Source: Luidia sarsii (lineage: Eukaryota > Echinodermata > Asteroidea > Paxillosida > Luidiidae). Taken from it: a DNA stretch of 64,000 nt. Below are positions 11,276-22,236 of this stretch, in pieces. The stretch lies in NCBI GenBank assembly GCA_949987565.1, contig OX465105.1, positions 18,651,159 to 18,715,158 of the forward strand, in the 5' to 3' direction. Each line of letters opens with the position of its first letter. The stretch's first letter is position 1. Made by a program: the position numbers and the translations under genes. Below the pieces are notes generated by a model. That model saw only the letters and a list, made by a program, of their open reading frames with translations, made no database searches and was not told the DNA's origin.

Positions 11276-12276
11276 TCCATTGCCATTTATTCAAAGATTC
11301 ACCACCTTTGAACTAACTGCTCTCTAATCCACCTATGCAGCCATGGTCATAGTCATACTAACATGAATACATTATCACTAAGTATAAATGTTAAGTATTA
11401 AGTCGGATAGTTTTCATTCTCTTCTCTTTCAATCTCTGTAGCGGATGCTACACGACTGTACATTTTGATTGTAAAATTATGAATATAACTTAAAAAAACA
11501 AAGAAACAATTTCTTTTCCAAATGCCTGATTTATACTTCAACACGATGTGAGGTGAAAATGCAAGAATTGAAACAAATAAAACAAATGCAGATATCTTAA
11601 TACAAAAATAAGATTTATTACAGAAGTCTTCATTTTTAGCACAGTATTATAGGTGATCAATGCCTTTGCAAGCATACAAGTTTTTAAGGGGTTCTTGTTA
11701 ATTACGGTTATTTAGAAACGTCGCTCTAATACCATAGCTGCCAACCATTCTATTTTGGAGGAATCATTCCTCTTTTTTTTTGTAAAACCATTTACATGCT
11801 CTTGACAACAGATTCCAATTTTTGGCATGGAAATACACATGTAGTTTGCTCTGTGATTCCCTTTTTTTTTTAATCGTGATCCAAATAATTTCTTGGAGCA
11901 GTGTGGAACAGTGATCCCATTGGGATCGGGGATACCTTTGGAATTTCAAGGGTCTGAGATGGGAGCCAATCAGTTGATGATCAAGTCACTGATAACATCA
12001 TGTTATATCTACAAGTCACTGCGCTTGGCTTTATCGAGGACATGCCGACTCGACGTTCCATGGATCAAATGTTGGATACAGAGCCACACAATTGGATACA
12101 CTGGATACGTATTGGACCGACAGACAGAGAAATCGTCAATTTACTTCATTGCACATTATGCTGAGTTGCTAATATTTTTGTCTTTCCACATTTGTAGCCT
12201 TTTTGTGACAACTAGAGGTGGTGTGTTAGCAAGTCAACCTGAGGTGGCTCAACAAAGTTGAGGGCCACCTCACAGC

Positions 12277-12282
12277 TTTATT
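12277..12282 (-). terminator. Candidate TMEM199 polyadenylation signal
   Basis: AATAAA on the minus strand, 128 bases after the TMEM199 stop codon. It is the first canonical hexamer downstream of the stop, so it is a plausible 3' end; not proven. Confidence 0.5.
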
Positions 12283-12409
12283 ATGCAGGGGAAACACTAA
12301 TTGAAATGTATACAGGCCGATGTACAATTGCACAAGTCACACTAAGTATGCTGTCATTGGACCTCCAATGGATGACTGTCTACACTGCCTTGTTGTACTG
12401 GGACGAACG

Positions 12410-15400
12410 TCATACTTCATTCTTGATGAAGAAGTATAGATCAGCAACGGCAACAATCATCGCGATGGTGAAGCCCACCAAAACCCTCTGCATGGGATGA
12501 AACAAGTCAAACAAGGAAAAAATTACAATGAACTTTGAACAATTTGAAAAACTGAATCGGGGCTTTAACCAGACCTCTGGTTTTGTGAACCATCACTCTT
12601 ACCATCTGAGCTATCCAGCCCTTAGAGGGCAGCCTTCCCAATTATTCATCTATTCTATGGCCGACAGTGGCTTCAGTTCTGAGTGGACCCTGAGAACAAG
12701 GCTGGCAAACCTATTGTATTGGGAGTGCCAAAATGGCCGACAGTGGCTTCAGTTCTGAGTAGACCCTGGGAACAAGGCTGGCAAACCTATTGTATTTGGA
12801 GTGCCAAAATGGCCGACAGTGGCTTCCGTTCTGAGTAGACCCTGGGAACAAGGCTGGCAAACCTATTGTATTGGGAGTGCCAAAATTGCCGACAGTGGCT
12901 TCAGTTCTGAGTAGACCCTGGGAACAAGGTTGGCAAACCTATTGTATTGGGAGTGCCAAAATGGCCAAGAGTGGCTTCAGTTCTGAGTAGACCCTGAGAA
13001 CAAGGCTGGCAAACCTATTGTATTGGGAGTGCCAAAATGGCCGACAGTGGCTTCAGCTCTGAGCAGACCCTGAGAACAAGGCTGGCAAACCTATTGTATT
13101 TGGAGTCCAAAATGGCCGACAGTGGCTTCAGTTCTGAGCAGACCCTGGGAACAAGGCTGGCAAACCTATTGTATTGGGAGTGCCAAAATGGCCGACAGTG
13201 GCATCAGTTCTGAGCAGACCCTGGGAACACGGCTGGCAAACCTATTGTATTTGGAGTCCAAAATGGCCGACAGTGGCTTCAGTTCTGAGCAGACCCTGGG
13301 AACAAGGCTGGCAAACCTATTGTATTTGGAGTCCAAAATGGCCGACAGTGGCTTCAGTTCTGAGCAGACCCTGGGAACAAGGCTGGCAAACCTATTGTAT
13401 TGCACACAATCAGGCATAAATCTGTGGAGTGTGGAGTCAGAGGTGCATTCTCACCGCAGTCACAGACTGGTCTGCATAGTACATGGCCATGAAGCCGAAG
13501 ACAAACGCTCCCACGATGGTCAGGAACACGTTGAAGATGCTCGTCAGCTGTGACTGAACGGACCTCACTACAATGAAAAAAAAATATTCCAAGCTGGATA
13601 AGTTCTACAATATCACACATGATTAAGGGGGAAAATAAGTATTCCTACATGATAAAAGTCATTTCAGATGATTTTAGTGGCCACTGAAGGCCATTGATGA
13701 CGTCCAGTCCAGGTTTTGACTTACATTCCTTGCCTACTCCACCCAGTGAACTGCTGGCACCAAGCTGAAATACCAAATAGAGAAACAAATGTCTTCCATC
13801 AAATCAACAGTTCATTTTCCTATTAAACATGAATTAAAAATCGAACAAAGGAAAAACTGACCGGGAACTTTTGAGATATAACACGATGTTTGCATCGAGG
13901 AGAATGTAATTCAATGAGGTTTTGCCCTGCTCGACGTGATAAACACTGAAGTTTTTCAGTCATTCAGTGTTCAAAACCCCAATGAATGGGAACTTATGAA
14001 CAAATAAAAAAAATGACTGGATAGCTCAGACAGAAGAGCACTGGTACATTTAATCCAGAGGTCTTGGGTTCAAGTCTCGGTCCAGTCCAACTGTCCAATT
14101 TTGTTCTTTCAATAATGATCTTTATTTTCATAAATACTGTATTATGCAAAGATATTTTAACCTGTTGCTGACTAACATAACCACAACTATGAAAATCTAA
14201 AAAATTAGGAGGGCCCGATGTTTTGATCATAGCAGGACCTTTCTGCCTTTGAAGGGCCCAGCGCTTCACATTCGGAGGTCCCGAGTCCCGACGCAAAGTG
14301 GTTAAAGCGCAGGGGTATCCCTGCTATGAAAGCCTAGACATTGGTCAACTCACGTCACTGCCAACATTTCTGGTCATCTGCTGGTATTCTTTGTTGGATT
14401 GCTCTGCCCGTAGCTTCTCAAGTCGTTCCACTAACTCAGGATTCTGTCAAATCAAACCCACCAAAAACCACCACACATATGATCAGATTTTTGGCACAGG
14501 TGTAAACTAATGTAATGAGAGTTTGCCCCACTTAGTGCTTGACATAAATTCAGTATTTTGTTCAAATTAAAAGTGATATATGAAAATGTTGCAAACAGGT
14601 GACTAACACGATTTAAATACAATTTACAACAATTAAGAGGGTCTGACGTTTCGATCCTAGCAGGACCTTTCTCAAAGGCCCTTTTTTTAATCAATTCTTT
14701 CACTACGTAGTCTATCTGCAACTTCAGACAGAGTTAATTTGCAAGGATTACAAGGTTTACAATGAGCCGCTGCCAGCAGCTTGCCTGCTGGAATCCTGTG
14801 CACTTTGCTCGAGTCGGTGCAAGCAGCTCGTCGTAGGGAAAGATTTACACCATGGTTACACAGTCTCCTGTTAGACTTATAGTTCCTCTCAATGATCAAA
14901 AAGAAGGGAGTTCACCATTACAGCATGATTATAGTTATTCTTGCTTACTCTGTCTGGTTTTGGTAACGGTGGGAAAAATATTTCGCTTCCCTCCAACAAT
15001 TCATGAAGATACGTTCTTGGCTTGTCAACTGAAGACAAAAAATTAAAAGAAAAAAACAGTATTAAAAGATTGACTCAAATGTTATGATTTATAATCTATC
15101 AAAACTGTTGGAGAGGATATAAAATTGTCAATAATTGATGGAGTAGACCAGGTTAATCCACACAGATTTCAAAGTCAGATGGGGACTTTTTATACTTAGC
15201 CCATGGAGGAATTCCTCCATGCTTAGCCTAAAATTTATGAACATCATCAACTCAAGTTTCAATACAATGAATTGCACTCAGTACAAAGCAGTGAATGATT
15301 TGGGCATAAAATATGATAAAAAATACACCTGAATTTTGAATATGTTGAATTGACCAACCGTTTTACAATAAGAATTTGATAATTTCTGTCAACTCGTCAT

Positions 15401-15698
15401 AATCTAAACAAGATGTAGACCCCTCCCCTTCGAAAAAAGGGGTAAACTTGTTTATCAGAATAGCGCCCTCAAGCGGTTTATCGATGGAAAACCAAATTGG
15501 GGCACCTTTGCGCAAGTATTTTTGCAGATTTCTAATGGTTGAAAAGGGTATGGTAGGCTGCTCCTCGCACTTTTCCTTCGTCCTCAATTTTGCGTATCCC
15601 CTCAACTCGTTTTTTATTTCGCCAGGGGCATCTTCGCTCGATAAAATGCAATCGATTCCGTCATAGATGCGTTCCGTTAAAGTCATGAGCGTCGCCAT
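12410..15698 (-). CDS. TMEM199: TMEM199 / VMA12-like V-ATPase assembly factor, 6 coding exons
   Basis: Minus-strand exons, 5' to 3': 15698-15506, 15028-14949, 14443-14354, 13764-13725, 13567-13455, 12487-12410. Joined length 594 nt, 197 aa plus TGA; human TMEM199 is 208 aa. Family landmarks: a polar N-terminal helix region with IPFSTIRNLQKYLRK, then YLHELLEGSEIFFPPLPKP (residues ~70-89; the human protein also has YLHELLEGSEI), NPELVERLEKLRAEQSNKEY and MTRNV, then two membrane segments at ~145-165 and ~174-194. A short charged tail ends IKNEV. The family is an ER membrane factor that helps assemble the V0 sector of the vacuolar ATPase. The exon 1 donor (AAAG|GTGCCC) is weak, and the frame stays open past it to a TAA at 15363-15365; I placed the donor by similarity and phase. 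It lies head-to-head with OSTC. Confidence 0.93.
12558..12632 (-). repeat. tRNA-like SINE fragment, minus strand
   Basis: Minus strand reads GGCTGGATAGCTCAGATGGT followed by a CCAGAGGTCTGG block, the tRNA-like part of the SINE at 11025-11275. It is in TMEM199 intron 5, just beside the 76-bp array. Confidence 0.7.
12655..13405. repeat. 76-bp minisatellite, about 10 copies (TMEM199 intron 5)
   Basis: The unit contains ATGGCCGACAGTGGCTTCAG, TTCTGAG(T/C)AGACCCTGGG, AACAAGGCTGGCAAACCTAT and TGTATTGGGAG. CCGACAGTGG occurs at 12661, 12737 and 12813, giving 76-bp spacing; some units are 1-2 bases shorter. The array sits between the exons for the two membrane segments. Open frames within it are repeat artefacts. 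Confidence 0.95.
14021..14095 (+). repeat. tRNA-like SINE fragment
   Basis: GACTGGATAGCTCAGACAGA, then CCAGAGGTCTTGGGTTCAAG and TCTCGGTCCAGTCC. The B-box-like GGGTTCAAGTC is well kept. It lies in TMEM199 intron 3. Confidence 0.75.
14200..14690. repeat. Two GAAACGTCAGG-family fragments in TMEM199 introns
   Basis: 14200-14250 (AGGAGGGCCCGATGTTTTGA, AGCAGGACCTTTC) and 14632-14690 (GTCTGACGTTTCGATCCTAG, CAGGACCTTTCTCAAAGGC). Both are short core-only copies that flank TMEM199 exon 3 (14354-14443). Confidence 0.7.
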
Positions 15699-16104
15699 CT
15701 TGGATATGAAAGGTCGAAGGTCGTTCGGTCGTTCACAACTGTAAACAGCGTTTTATTAATGTTCATGTTAATTTGGACAAAACATATCAATAATGCAGTA
15801 TTTTTTTTATGAAAAGTTTTTATTTTATTTTATATAGTATTAATAAATTGATTATTTAGTATTCTCTATAAGGTTTTTTTAAATAAATAAAAAAAATCCT
15901 AATAATTGGACAAGAATAAATAGCTGAGTTGAAACGTGTCCCATTCAATCTGAATGGGTTCATCCTCGTCCCCACACAAATCCATGCTACGCAGCAGCAC
16001 CACGCGAGCTCTGTGCACTAAATAATTGAAGGGGGCCGTGCACTCAGCTCAGGGCTGGAGGTTGAGAAATCCAGGACCAGCGTTTGCCAAAAAAAGTGAC
16101 GAAG
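15699..16104. promoter_or_regulatory. Probable bidirectional promoter between TMEM199 and OSTC
   Basis: Only 406 bases separate the two start codons, which point away from each other. The middle (15790-15920) is very AT-rich, while the ends nearest each gene are richer in GC. No clear TATA box or named site could be assigned. Shared promoter use is inferred from spacing only. Confidence 0.6.
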
Positions 16105-19100
16105 ATGGAGAGGGTCTACGCCTTGCCGTACTCGGTTTTAGAATGTCCCAACTTGAAGCTGAAGTGGCCGTCATGGCTGCACACACCCTCGGCAATGACT
16201 GTCTACATCATCGTTCTTAGCTCCTACTTTCTTGTCACTGGTGGTAAGTTCATCCATGTGTTGACCGGTGATGTCTTGCGAATGTTAAAAAAAAGACCGA
16301 TTTGGATCTAAGTTGCTCTGAAAAGCAAGCAGTGCACTGGGTATGTTAAGAAAATAAGCCAACTTGCTTGCTTGATTCAATTGCCTGTGTTGTGCAACTT
16401 ATGGGCTCGTCGAAAGTTCAAATCAAATTAGAAATTCGGGCTTATAAAGTTGTAGATCATTAATAAGTTAAACAGATTGCTGCATTAATTTTTGGATTTT
16501 TTTTCATATTTATTAACTGCTAAAAAAATGTTTATACAGTTTATACTCTCCTTTGACAGTTTGAGCACCTTAGAAAAATGCACTTGATAATCAAATTTTT
16601 TTATTTTTTTTTATTTTACTACATTTTTATCTTTTGGAAAGTGGAGCAAATGCAGTGTTAACCTTGCCGCCATTTCCTACAAACAGGTCTGATCTATGAC
16701 GTCATCGTGGAACCTCCCAGTGTTGGCTCAACGACAGACGAAAATGGACACCAGAAACCAGTAAGTTCAAAACTTTAAACTCAAGCCGCGTTTCCACTAC
16801 TAGTTGCGGTAACCGTAACCCTCATCCTCCCGAAGGTCGGAGACCTGAGGGTTACGGGAACGTATGTACAAGATTATATGCGAGGTTCTTGTTTTTACCA
16901 TTTTGGAAACACCACTGTCCCGATCGCCTCCTTTTTCCACCCTTTTGAAAATCGCCACACACAATCTAAGGACATTCACTTGATCCCAAATGTATACTGA
17001 ATGTGATCAGATAACTCAAAACATCGTGGGTAAAATACTTTTCCGAAAAACGGGCAGAAACTCACCCAAATACTGTCTGTAAATGTCCCGTCAACGCCTC
17101 CGCCAGGTTCGGAATCCGAACCTGGCGCCTCGACCAATCAGCGCTTAGTCTCGTGACGTATACCCCGCACGACGGCTATTTGCTGTTTCGCAATAACAGT
17201 CCACACTCGTGGTGCGCGCGCAGATCATCGCCCTGTGAAGAGCCGACTGGTACTGTATACAACCATGTATACAACACGTGCGCTGTACATGTGATTGTAC
17301 GGTACATGTACATGTACCGTACATGTGCAAGCATAGTACCAAAGAATACTCTTTGATAATACGTGTACATGTACATGTACATGTACAGTACATGTACATG
17401 TACTGTACACGTAATATACTGTACATGTACAACAGTACAGTGTACATGTACATGTACAGTAAGGCTGTTGTCGACAAGGCTTTTGTCGACATTGTCGCGA
17501 CAAAGAAAATATTCCGACATGTCGACAAGGTTTTTCGGTTGTCGCGACAAAAACAATAAAATACATTAGCCTACCTCTAGTCATAATGGCCAATTTCTGA
17601 AAAGAAGGGAATAAAAAGGGAACAAAAGATCCTAAAATTGTGTGCTGAGCATTTCATTTTTGCTTATCCACGCCGGAAAATAATAGGTATTAGTTACTAA
17701 ATATGTTGGAAGTTGGAAGGGCTCGCGACGCGACCAAAGAAAATCGTTCACCGAACATATTTTGCCATTACGATGTACAGTATATACTGTATAGCACACG
17801 TTTATATGGCCGTTCGACAGCCGTACAGTAGCTGGTACACGTTGCAGCATCGCATGCATTTAATACACGTGCGTACGGGATACCAGTGCAATGCAGAGAT
17901 CGGGAAAGATCGTGGACGTCCGAGGGAAGGATCGAGAAATGAGATCGCACGTGCGTCGCGGTCGGTACCTAGCTGAAAGTAGCCGCATGTTTGGGCCCAA
18001 AATTCCGGCGGCCGCGGATTTTATTTCGTTGAAAAACGGACCGGAAGTACATTATGTACATCGGAAAAAGGCCTCCTTTGCCGCATACGTTCTAGGTTTG
18101 TCTAAATGTATGGCTGAATACGCGGCCTCCTCCGTTTTTGGGCCCAATACGCGGCTGGTTTTTGGGTGCCCAATACGCGGCTACCTTTAGCTAGGTGCGG
18201 ACGGTGACGTCTTTTCTTTTCATCGAAACTATCTGGTTCTCCAACTTCGATGTACTGTACAATGTACATGTGTCCACTGCAGCCGCTGTGCAGCGAATTC
18301 ATAAATATTCATTATTTCTTGCAGTGATAACGCACGCATCGCCGATCGATGACGTCATGAATAAACAATGAGCAATCGCTTTTTTATGATTTTGTTTAGG
18401 AAATTACGGCTGTAACACCCAATATCGGCACAAAAATTATTTTGTTGTGTATAATCTTAAATACGAAAGCCATTAAAATATGAAATGTTATTGAAATTAA
18501 GATTATCCATGAAAACTAATTTCACAAGTTCACAACTATGGCGGTTTGACATGCCCCATTCGTTTATTATCTAAAAAAAATCCGACATTGTGACTACAGA
18601 TTTTTGACTAAATCGAGTCTCTGTCGCGACAATGTCGACAGTCGGCATAAAATTCTCGCGACATGTCGACAAGAATTTTTTCTCACGACAACAGCTTTAA
18701 TGTACAGTACATGTACATGTACAGTATGAACCCGTACGCTACGTACACACACGTACATGTACATGAGTATTCTTTGGTACTATGCTTGCACATGTACGGT
18801 ACATGTACATGTACCGTACAATCACATGTACAGCGCACGTGTTGTATCCATGGTTGTATACTAGTAGAGTACCAGTCGGCTCCTCACAGGGCGATGACCT
18901 GCGCGCGCACCACGAGTGTGGACTGTTATTGCGAAACAGCAAATAGCCGTCGTGCGGGGTATACGTCACGAGACTAAGCGCTGATTGGTCGAGGCGCCAG
19001 GTTCGGATTCCGAACCTGGCGGAGACGTTGACGGGACATTTACAGACAGTATTTGGGTGAGTTTCTGCCCGTTTTTCGGAAAAGTATTTTACCCACGATC

Positions 19101-21186
19101 TTTTGAGTTATCTGATCACATTCAGTATACATTTGGGATCAAGTGCATGTCCTTAGATTGTGTGTGGCGATTTTCAAAAGGGTGGAAAAAGGGGGCGATC
19201 GGGACAGTGGTGTTTCCAAAATGGTAAAAACAAGAACCTCGCATATAATCTTGTACATGTATACGTTCCCGTAACCCTCAGGTCTCCGACCTTCGGGAGG
19301 ATGAGGGTTACGGTTACCGCAACTACGTTTCCACTGGACTTGTTTTGGTCAAAGTAATCGAGACGATGGTTACTTTAACCATTTTAAGTCCAGTGGTAAT
19401 GGCCCAGTTAAATTTCCTCTCGGTTACTTTAACTGAGCAGAATGGTTACTTGTGCCAACCTCTGCCCTGTAAAAGTGACCAGGTAAGTTTAACCGAGCCG
19501 ATTTGTCCAGTGGAAATGCACCACTCGGTAAAACGCGACTCGGCGTACATGCACTATGCACAAATAATTTTTGCCAGCTCGGTTACTTTGTTTAACCATC
19601 GTCTCAGTTAAATTGACCGACTCAAAAGTCCAAGTGGGAACGACAGTCAAAATTGACCATTGGAAACTTAACCATCGTCTGGGTTAAATTTTAGTCCAGT
19701 GGAAATGCGACTTTAGACAAAGAGACCTCTGTTCTGGTAAATTTCACCACACCTATCTTGACTTGTGGTCAGTTGCAATGAACGATGCACAGAAACCATA
19801 TGCCAAGATGTATTTCGAGTAACTAGGACCTTACAAGGTCTAAAGCTCGACAATGGCACTGAAAGGGTTTTAAGATACCAGCGTTTTTCAGAGCCATACT
19901 TATTCCAGAAAAATGTGGTGTCCCCGCAAGCTTTCCATGTCTGTGCTTACCACCATAACGCAAAGCCTCCAATCTGATGTGACCACAGGTTGCCTTCATG
20001 CCGTACCGGGTCAACGGCCAGTACATCATGGAGGGGCTGGCCTCCAGCTTCCTCTTCACGGTGGGCGGCCTCGGCTTCGTGGTCCTGGACAAGTCCAACG
20101 CTCCCATGCTGCCCAAACTCAACCGGTTCCTCCTCCTCTTCGTCGGCTTTGTCTGCATCCTGGTCTCCTTCTTCATGTGCCGCGTCTTCATGAGGATGAA
20201 GTTGCCGTAAGTTTGCCCCAACACGCACATCTTCCCCGGTAGGGGGGGGGGGTTGAGGGAGAGACGAGGATGACCCCCTTACACTTTGTAAATCTGACAC
20301 GGTTGTGGTAATTTGGGGTTTCAGACAGGGTTATGGTTAAACCTCTAGAGAGACTGATGTTTCCATTCTAGAAGGTTCTAGAAGGATCGTTATGTCAAGA
20401 GTTTTTGTTTCGTCATCTGCCTCGTGTGCCTTGTCTTCATGGGAATGAAACTGCTGTAAGTTCCTTCCTCCCCCCCCCCCCCCCCCCCGACACGCATCTT
20501 TCTCCAGTGGAGGGGATGATGGAGAAGAATCTCAAGGAACCGATGCTTCCATCCTAGAAGGTCCTGCAACGATAGCTACGTCAAAGAGTTTCTGTTTCGT
20601 CATCTACTTCGTGTTCCGTGTCTTCATGGGGAATGAAGCTGCAGTAATGTTTGTCCCAGCAGCACATCTGCTGCAACCTGGGCATTGACGAGAACGACCT
20701 CTAAATTGCATTTTTGTTTTATCCTGCTGGGATTGAACCGGAAGTGTCAGCTACACTAGATTTATTTTTAAATTTGCCTGTTTGGTCATTAAACTCACTG
20801 AGCAGTTTGCAACTTTTTTTTTTTTTTAATTGGGAGGGCCTGACATTTAGATCCTAGCAGGACCTTTCTCAAAGGCAGAATGCCTTTATGTCTTGAAGCG
20901 TTAAAAAAGGTCTTGCTAGAATCAAAACGTCAGGCCCTCCTTATTTCTTATTACGTCAGGCCCTCCTTGTTTCTCCCTTTTGGGTCATTTTAGTCAGTTA
21001 ACAGTTTTGCAACATTTTTGCAAATCACTGTAGTCATTTATTTTTTTCAAATAAAGGAAAAACTCACTGGAAATTTTTGAATGCTTTTTCAAAATGCCAT
21101 ATTTGATTTTCTGTTCCTTTTTTCAAATTTCATGTTCATTTTTGTGTTTTTTTCTTTTATTTTGCAGGGGCTACTTGCAGGGTTAG
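16105..21186 (+). CDS. OSTC: OSTC (oligosaccharyltransferase complex subunit, DC2), 4 coding exons
   Basis: Exons: 16105-16243, 16687-16760, 19989-20206, 21168-21186. Joined 450 nt gives 149 aa plus TAG, exactly the human OSTC length. The N terminus [20 protein letters not shown] is followed by [11 protein letters not shown], the lumenal [13 protein letters not shown] loop, [40 protein letters not shown] and the C-terminal MRMKLPGYLQG. Three to four hydrophobic helices are visible (about residues 32-52, 84-103 and 115-136). In the family this subunit of the STT3A-type oligosaccharyltransferase docks the enzyme to the Sec61 translocon for cotranslational N-glycosylation. The last coding exon carries only 19 nt. 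Intron 2 holds a large foldback element. Head-to-head with TMEM199. Confidence 0.97.
16799..19325. mobile_element. 2.5-kb element with ~550-bp inverted arms in OSTC intron 2 (MULE-like foldback)
   Basis: The left arm starts TAGTTGCGGTAACCGTAACC (16801) and the right arm ends with its reverse complement (19325). Pairing can be followed through the TCGGAGACCT region, GGAATCCGAACCTGGCG (with its own inner palindrome), TAGTCTCGTGACGTATACCC and CATAGTACCAAAGAATACTC, to about 17355 and 18765. Differences between arms are few, so the insertion looks recent. CGTTTCCACT occurs just outside both ends (16789-16798 and 19326-19335), a likely 10-bp target duplication. Long terminal repeats in inverse orientation and a 9-10-bp duplication are typical of Mutator-like elements. 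The ~1.4-kb middle has no transposase frame I can recognise, but does contain smaller inverted GTCGACA/TGTCGCGACA motifs (17465-17550 against 18620-18690). Confidence 0.8.
19326..19712. mobile_element. Host element of the nested insertion (MITE-like)
   Basis: Starts CGTTTCCACTGGACTTGTTT and ends TTTAGTCCAGTGGAAATGCG, an inverted pair. Internal motifs also mirror each other: GACGATGGTTA near the left and TAACCATCGTC near the right, with GGTTACTTT/AAGTTTAACC-like blocks. The fragment at 16785-16798 (GCCGCGTTTCCACT) appears to be its other side, split from it by the 2.5-kb insertion. Confidence 0.6.
20822..21030. repeat. GAAACGTCAGG-family repeat, inverted pair (OSTC intron 3)
   Basis: 20830-20880 (GGGCCTGACATTTAGATCCT, CAGGACCTTTCTCAAAGGC) faces 20905-20970 (TCTTGCTAGAATCAAAACGT, CAGGCCCTCC) and is followed by the family tail TTTTAGTCAGTTAACAGTTT and TGCAACATTTTTGCAAATCA. 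Confidence 0.8.
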
Positions 21187-21508
21187 GCATCTCAACTCAC
21201 TTGGCACTTCCTCATCAAAGCGCGTCCCCTTCAATCAACCGATGGAAGAAGTGCCGTCACAACAAGAATACACAAGAGTCAACCTAGAAAACTCTGAGAT
21301 GTTTGCCAATAACTCAGGAGCCTTTTTTTCTTTTCTTTTTTAATGATCATTCAACCCTGCATCTTTTGTAATCATGGACACTAACCCTTCAGGCCTAACC
21401 CAATACTGACTGAACCATTTCACACCGGTTCATTTTTCACTTCCCCTGACACAAGTTGTTGTTTTTTAAGAATGTGCCATTTTCAAAATGTGCTAAACAA
21501 TCGGTATT

Positions 21509-21529
21509 AATAAATACCTGCGAAATAAA
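21509..21529 (+). terminator. Candidate OSTC polyadenylation signals
   Basis: AATAAA occurs at 21509-21514 and at 21524-21529, about 320-340 bases after the OSTC stop, and again at 21920-21925 followed by a T/G-rich stretch. Which one is used cannot be told from sequence. Confidence 0.5.
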
Positions 21530-22159
21530 TCAATAAGAGTACACTAAGGTCTAGTTAAGGCACGCGTGTTCGCGGCTGTTCGTGAACAACCCTGGTGGTG
21601 AGGTGGTGTGTGATCCTGTTCCGAGTGTGTAGCATTCTTGGGTCATGTTTGTGTGGTTTGGAGCACGTGAACAAGTTTCGCGTGTGAAGAACAGACCGCC
21701 GGGTTTTAAGGTCTGAAGTAAAGCCCATTTTTGTCTAATTTTTTTCTTGTGAAATTTTTCTCCCTTACAAAATTTTATATGAGTGTGCGATGAAGGATTT
21801 TGATATTCCAAATGTTATGTTTTTCAATCTCCACTTGATCATGCAGCCATCCAGAAAAAAAATGTCAACAAAATGTAGGTCTTTTTGCCAAATCTGTGGC
21901 AACCCTTTTTTGAGAAATTAATAAAAGAGTTCAAATTAATAATTGACACCTGATAGTCTCATTTGTTTCATTTCACATTTTGTCTGCAAGGATAAACTTT
22001 TAGTTCTCTGTCACATTTGGGAAACGTTTCTTTGTTTAATTGCGAGTAAGAAATTGACTGGGTGTCCATTTAGTTTTGTACTGATAAAATGCTAACAATG
22101 AAACAAATTAAACAGAATGGGAGATGTGAAAAAATATGGAAGTGGCCTGAGTAAATTTG

Positions 22160-22236
22160 ACCGGTCCAGGACTTGAACCCAAGACCTCTGACTTGACATA
22201 ACAGCACTCTTTGCGACCGGAGCTAACTAGCCCATG
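22160..22236 (-). repeat. tRNA-like SINE fragment, minus strand
   Basis: Minus strand carries GGGCTAGTTAGCTCCGGTCG (A-box-like) and CCAGAGGTC-like then GGGTTCAAGTCCTGGACCGG (B-box-like). Pairing of the ends is not that of a working tRNA. Confidence 0.65.

Larger units (their letters stand above)
9273..12409. other. Tail-to-tail intergenic region between POLDIP2 and TMEM199
   Basis: Holds the POLDIP2 3' UTR (its poly(A) site is not evident; the nearest candidate I see is an ATTAAA near 10306), a minisatellite at 9680-10215 and a SINE at 11025-11275. The rest is AT-rich with no recognisable gene. Confidence 0.6.

Noticed and set aside
15363..15505. Downstream part of the TMEM199 first-exon frame as normal coding sequence
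   Set aside because: It has no likeness to the family, and joining 15506 to 15028 in phase restores the conserved YLHELLEGSEI segment.
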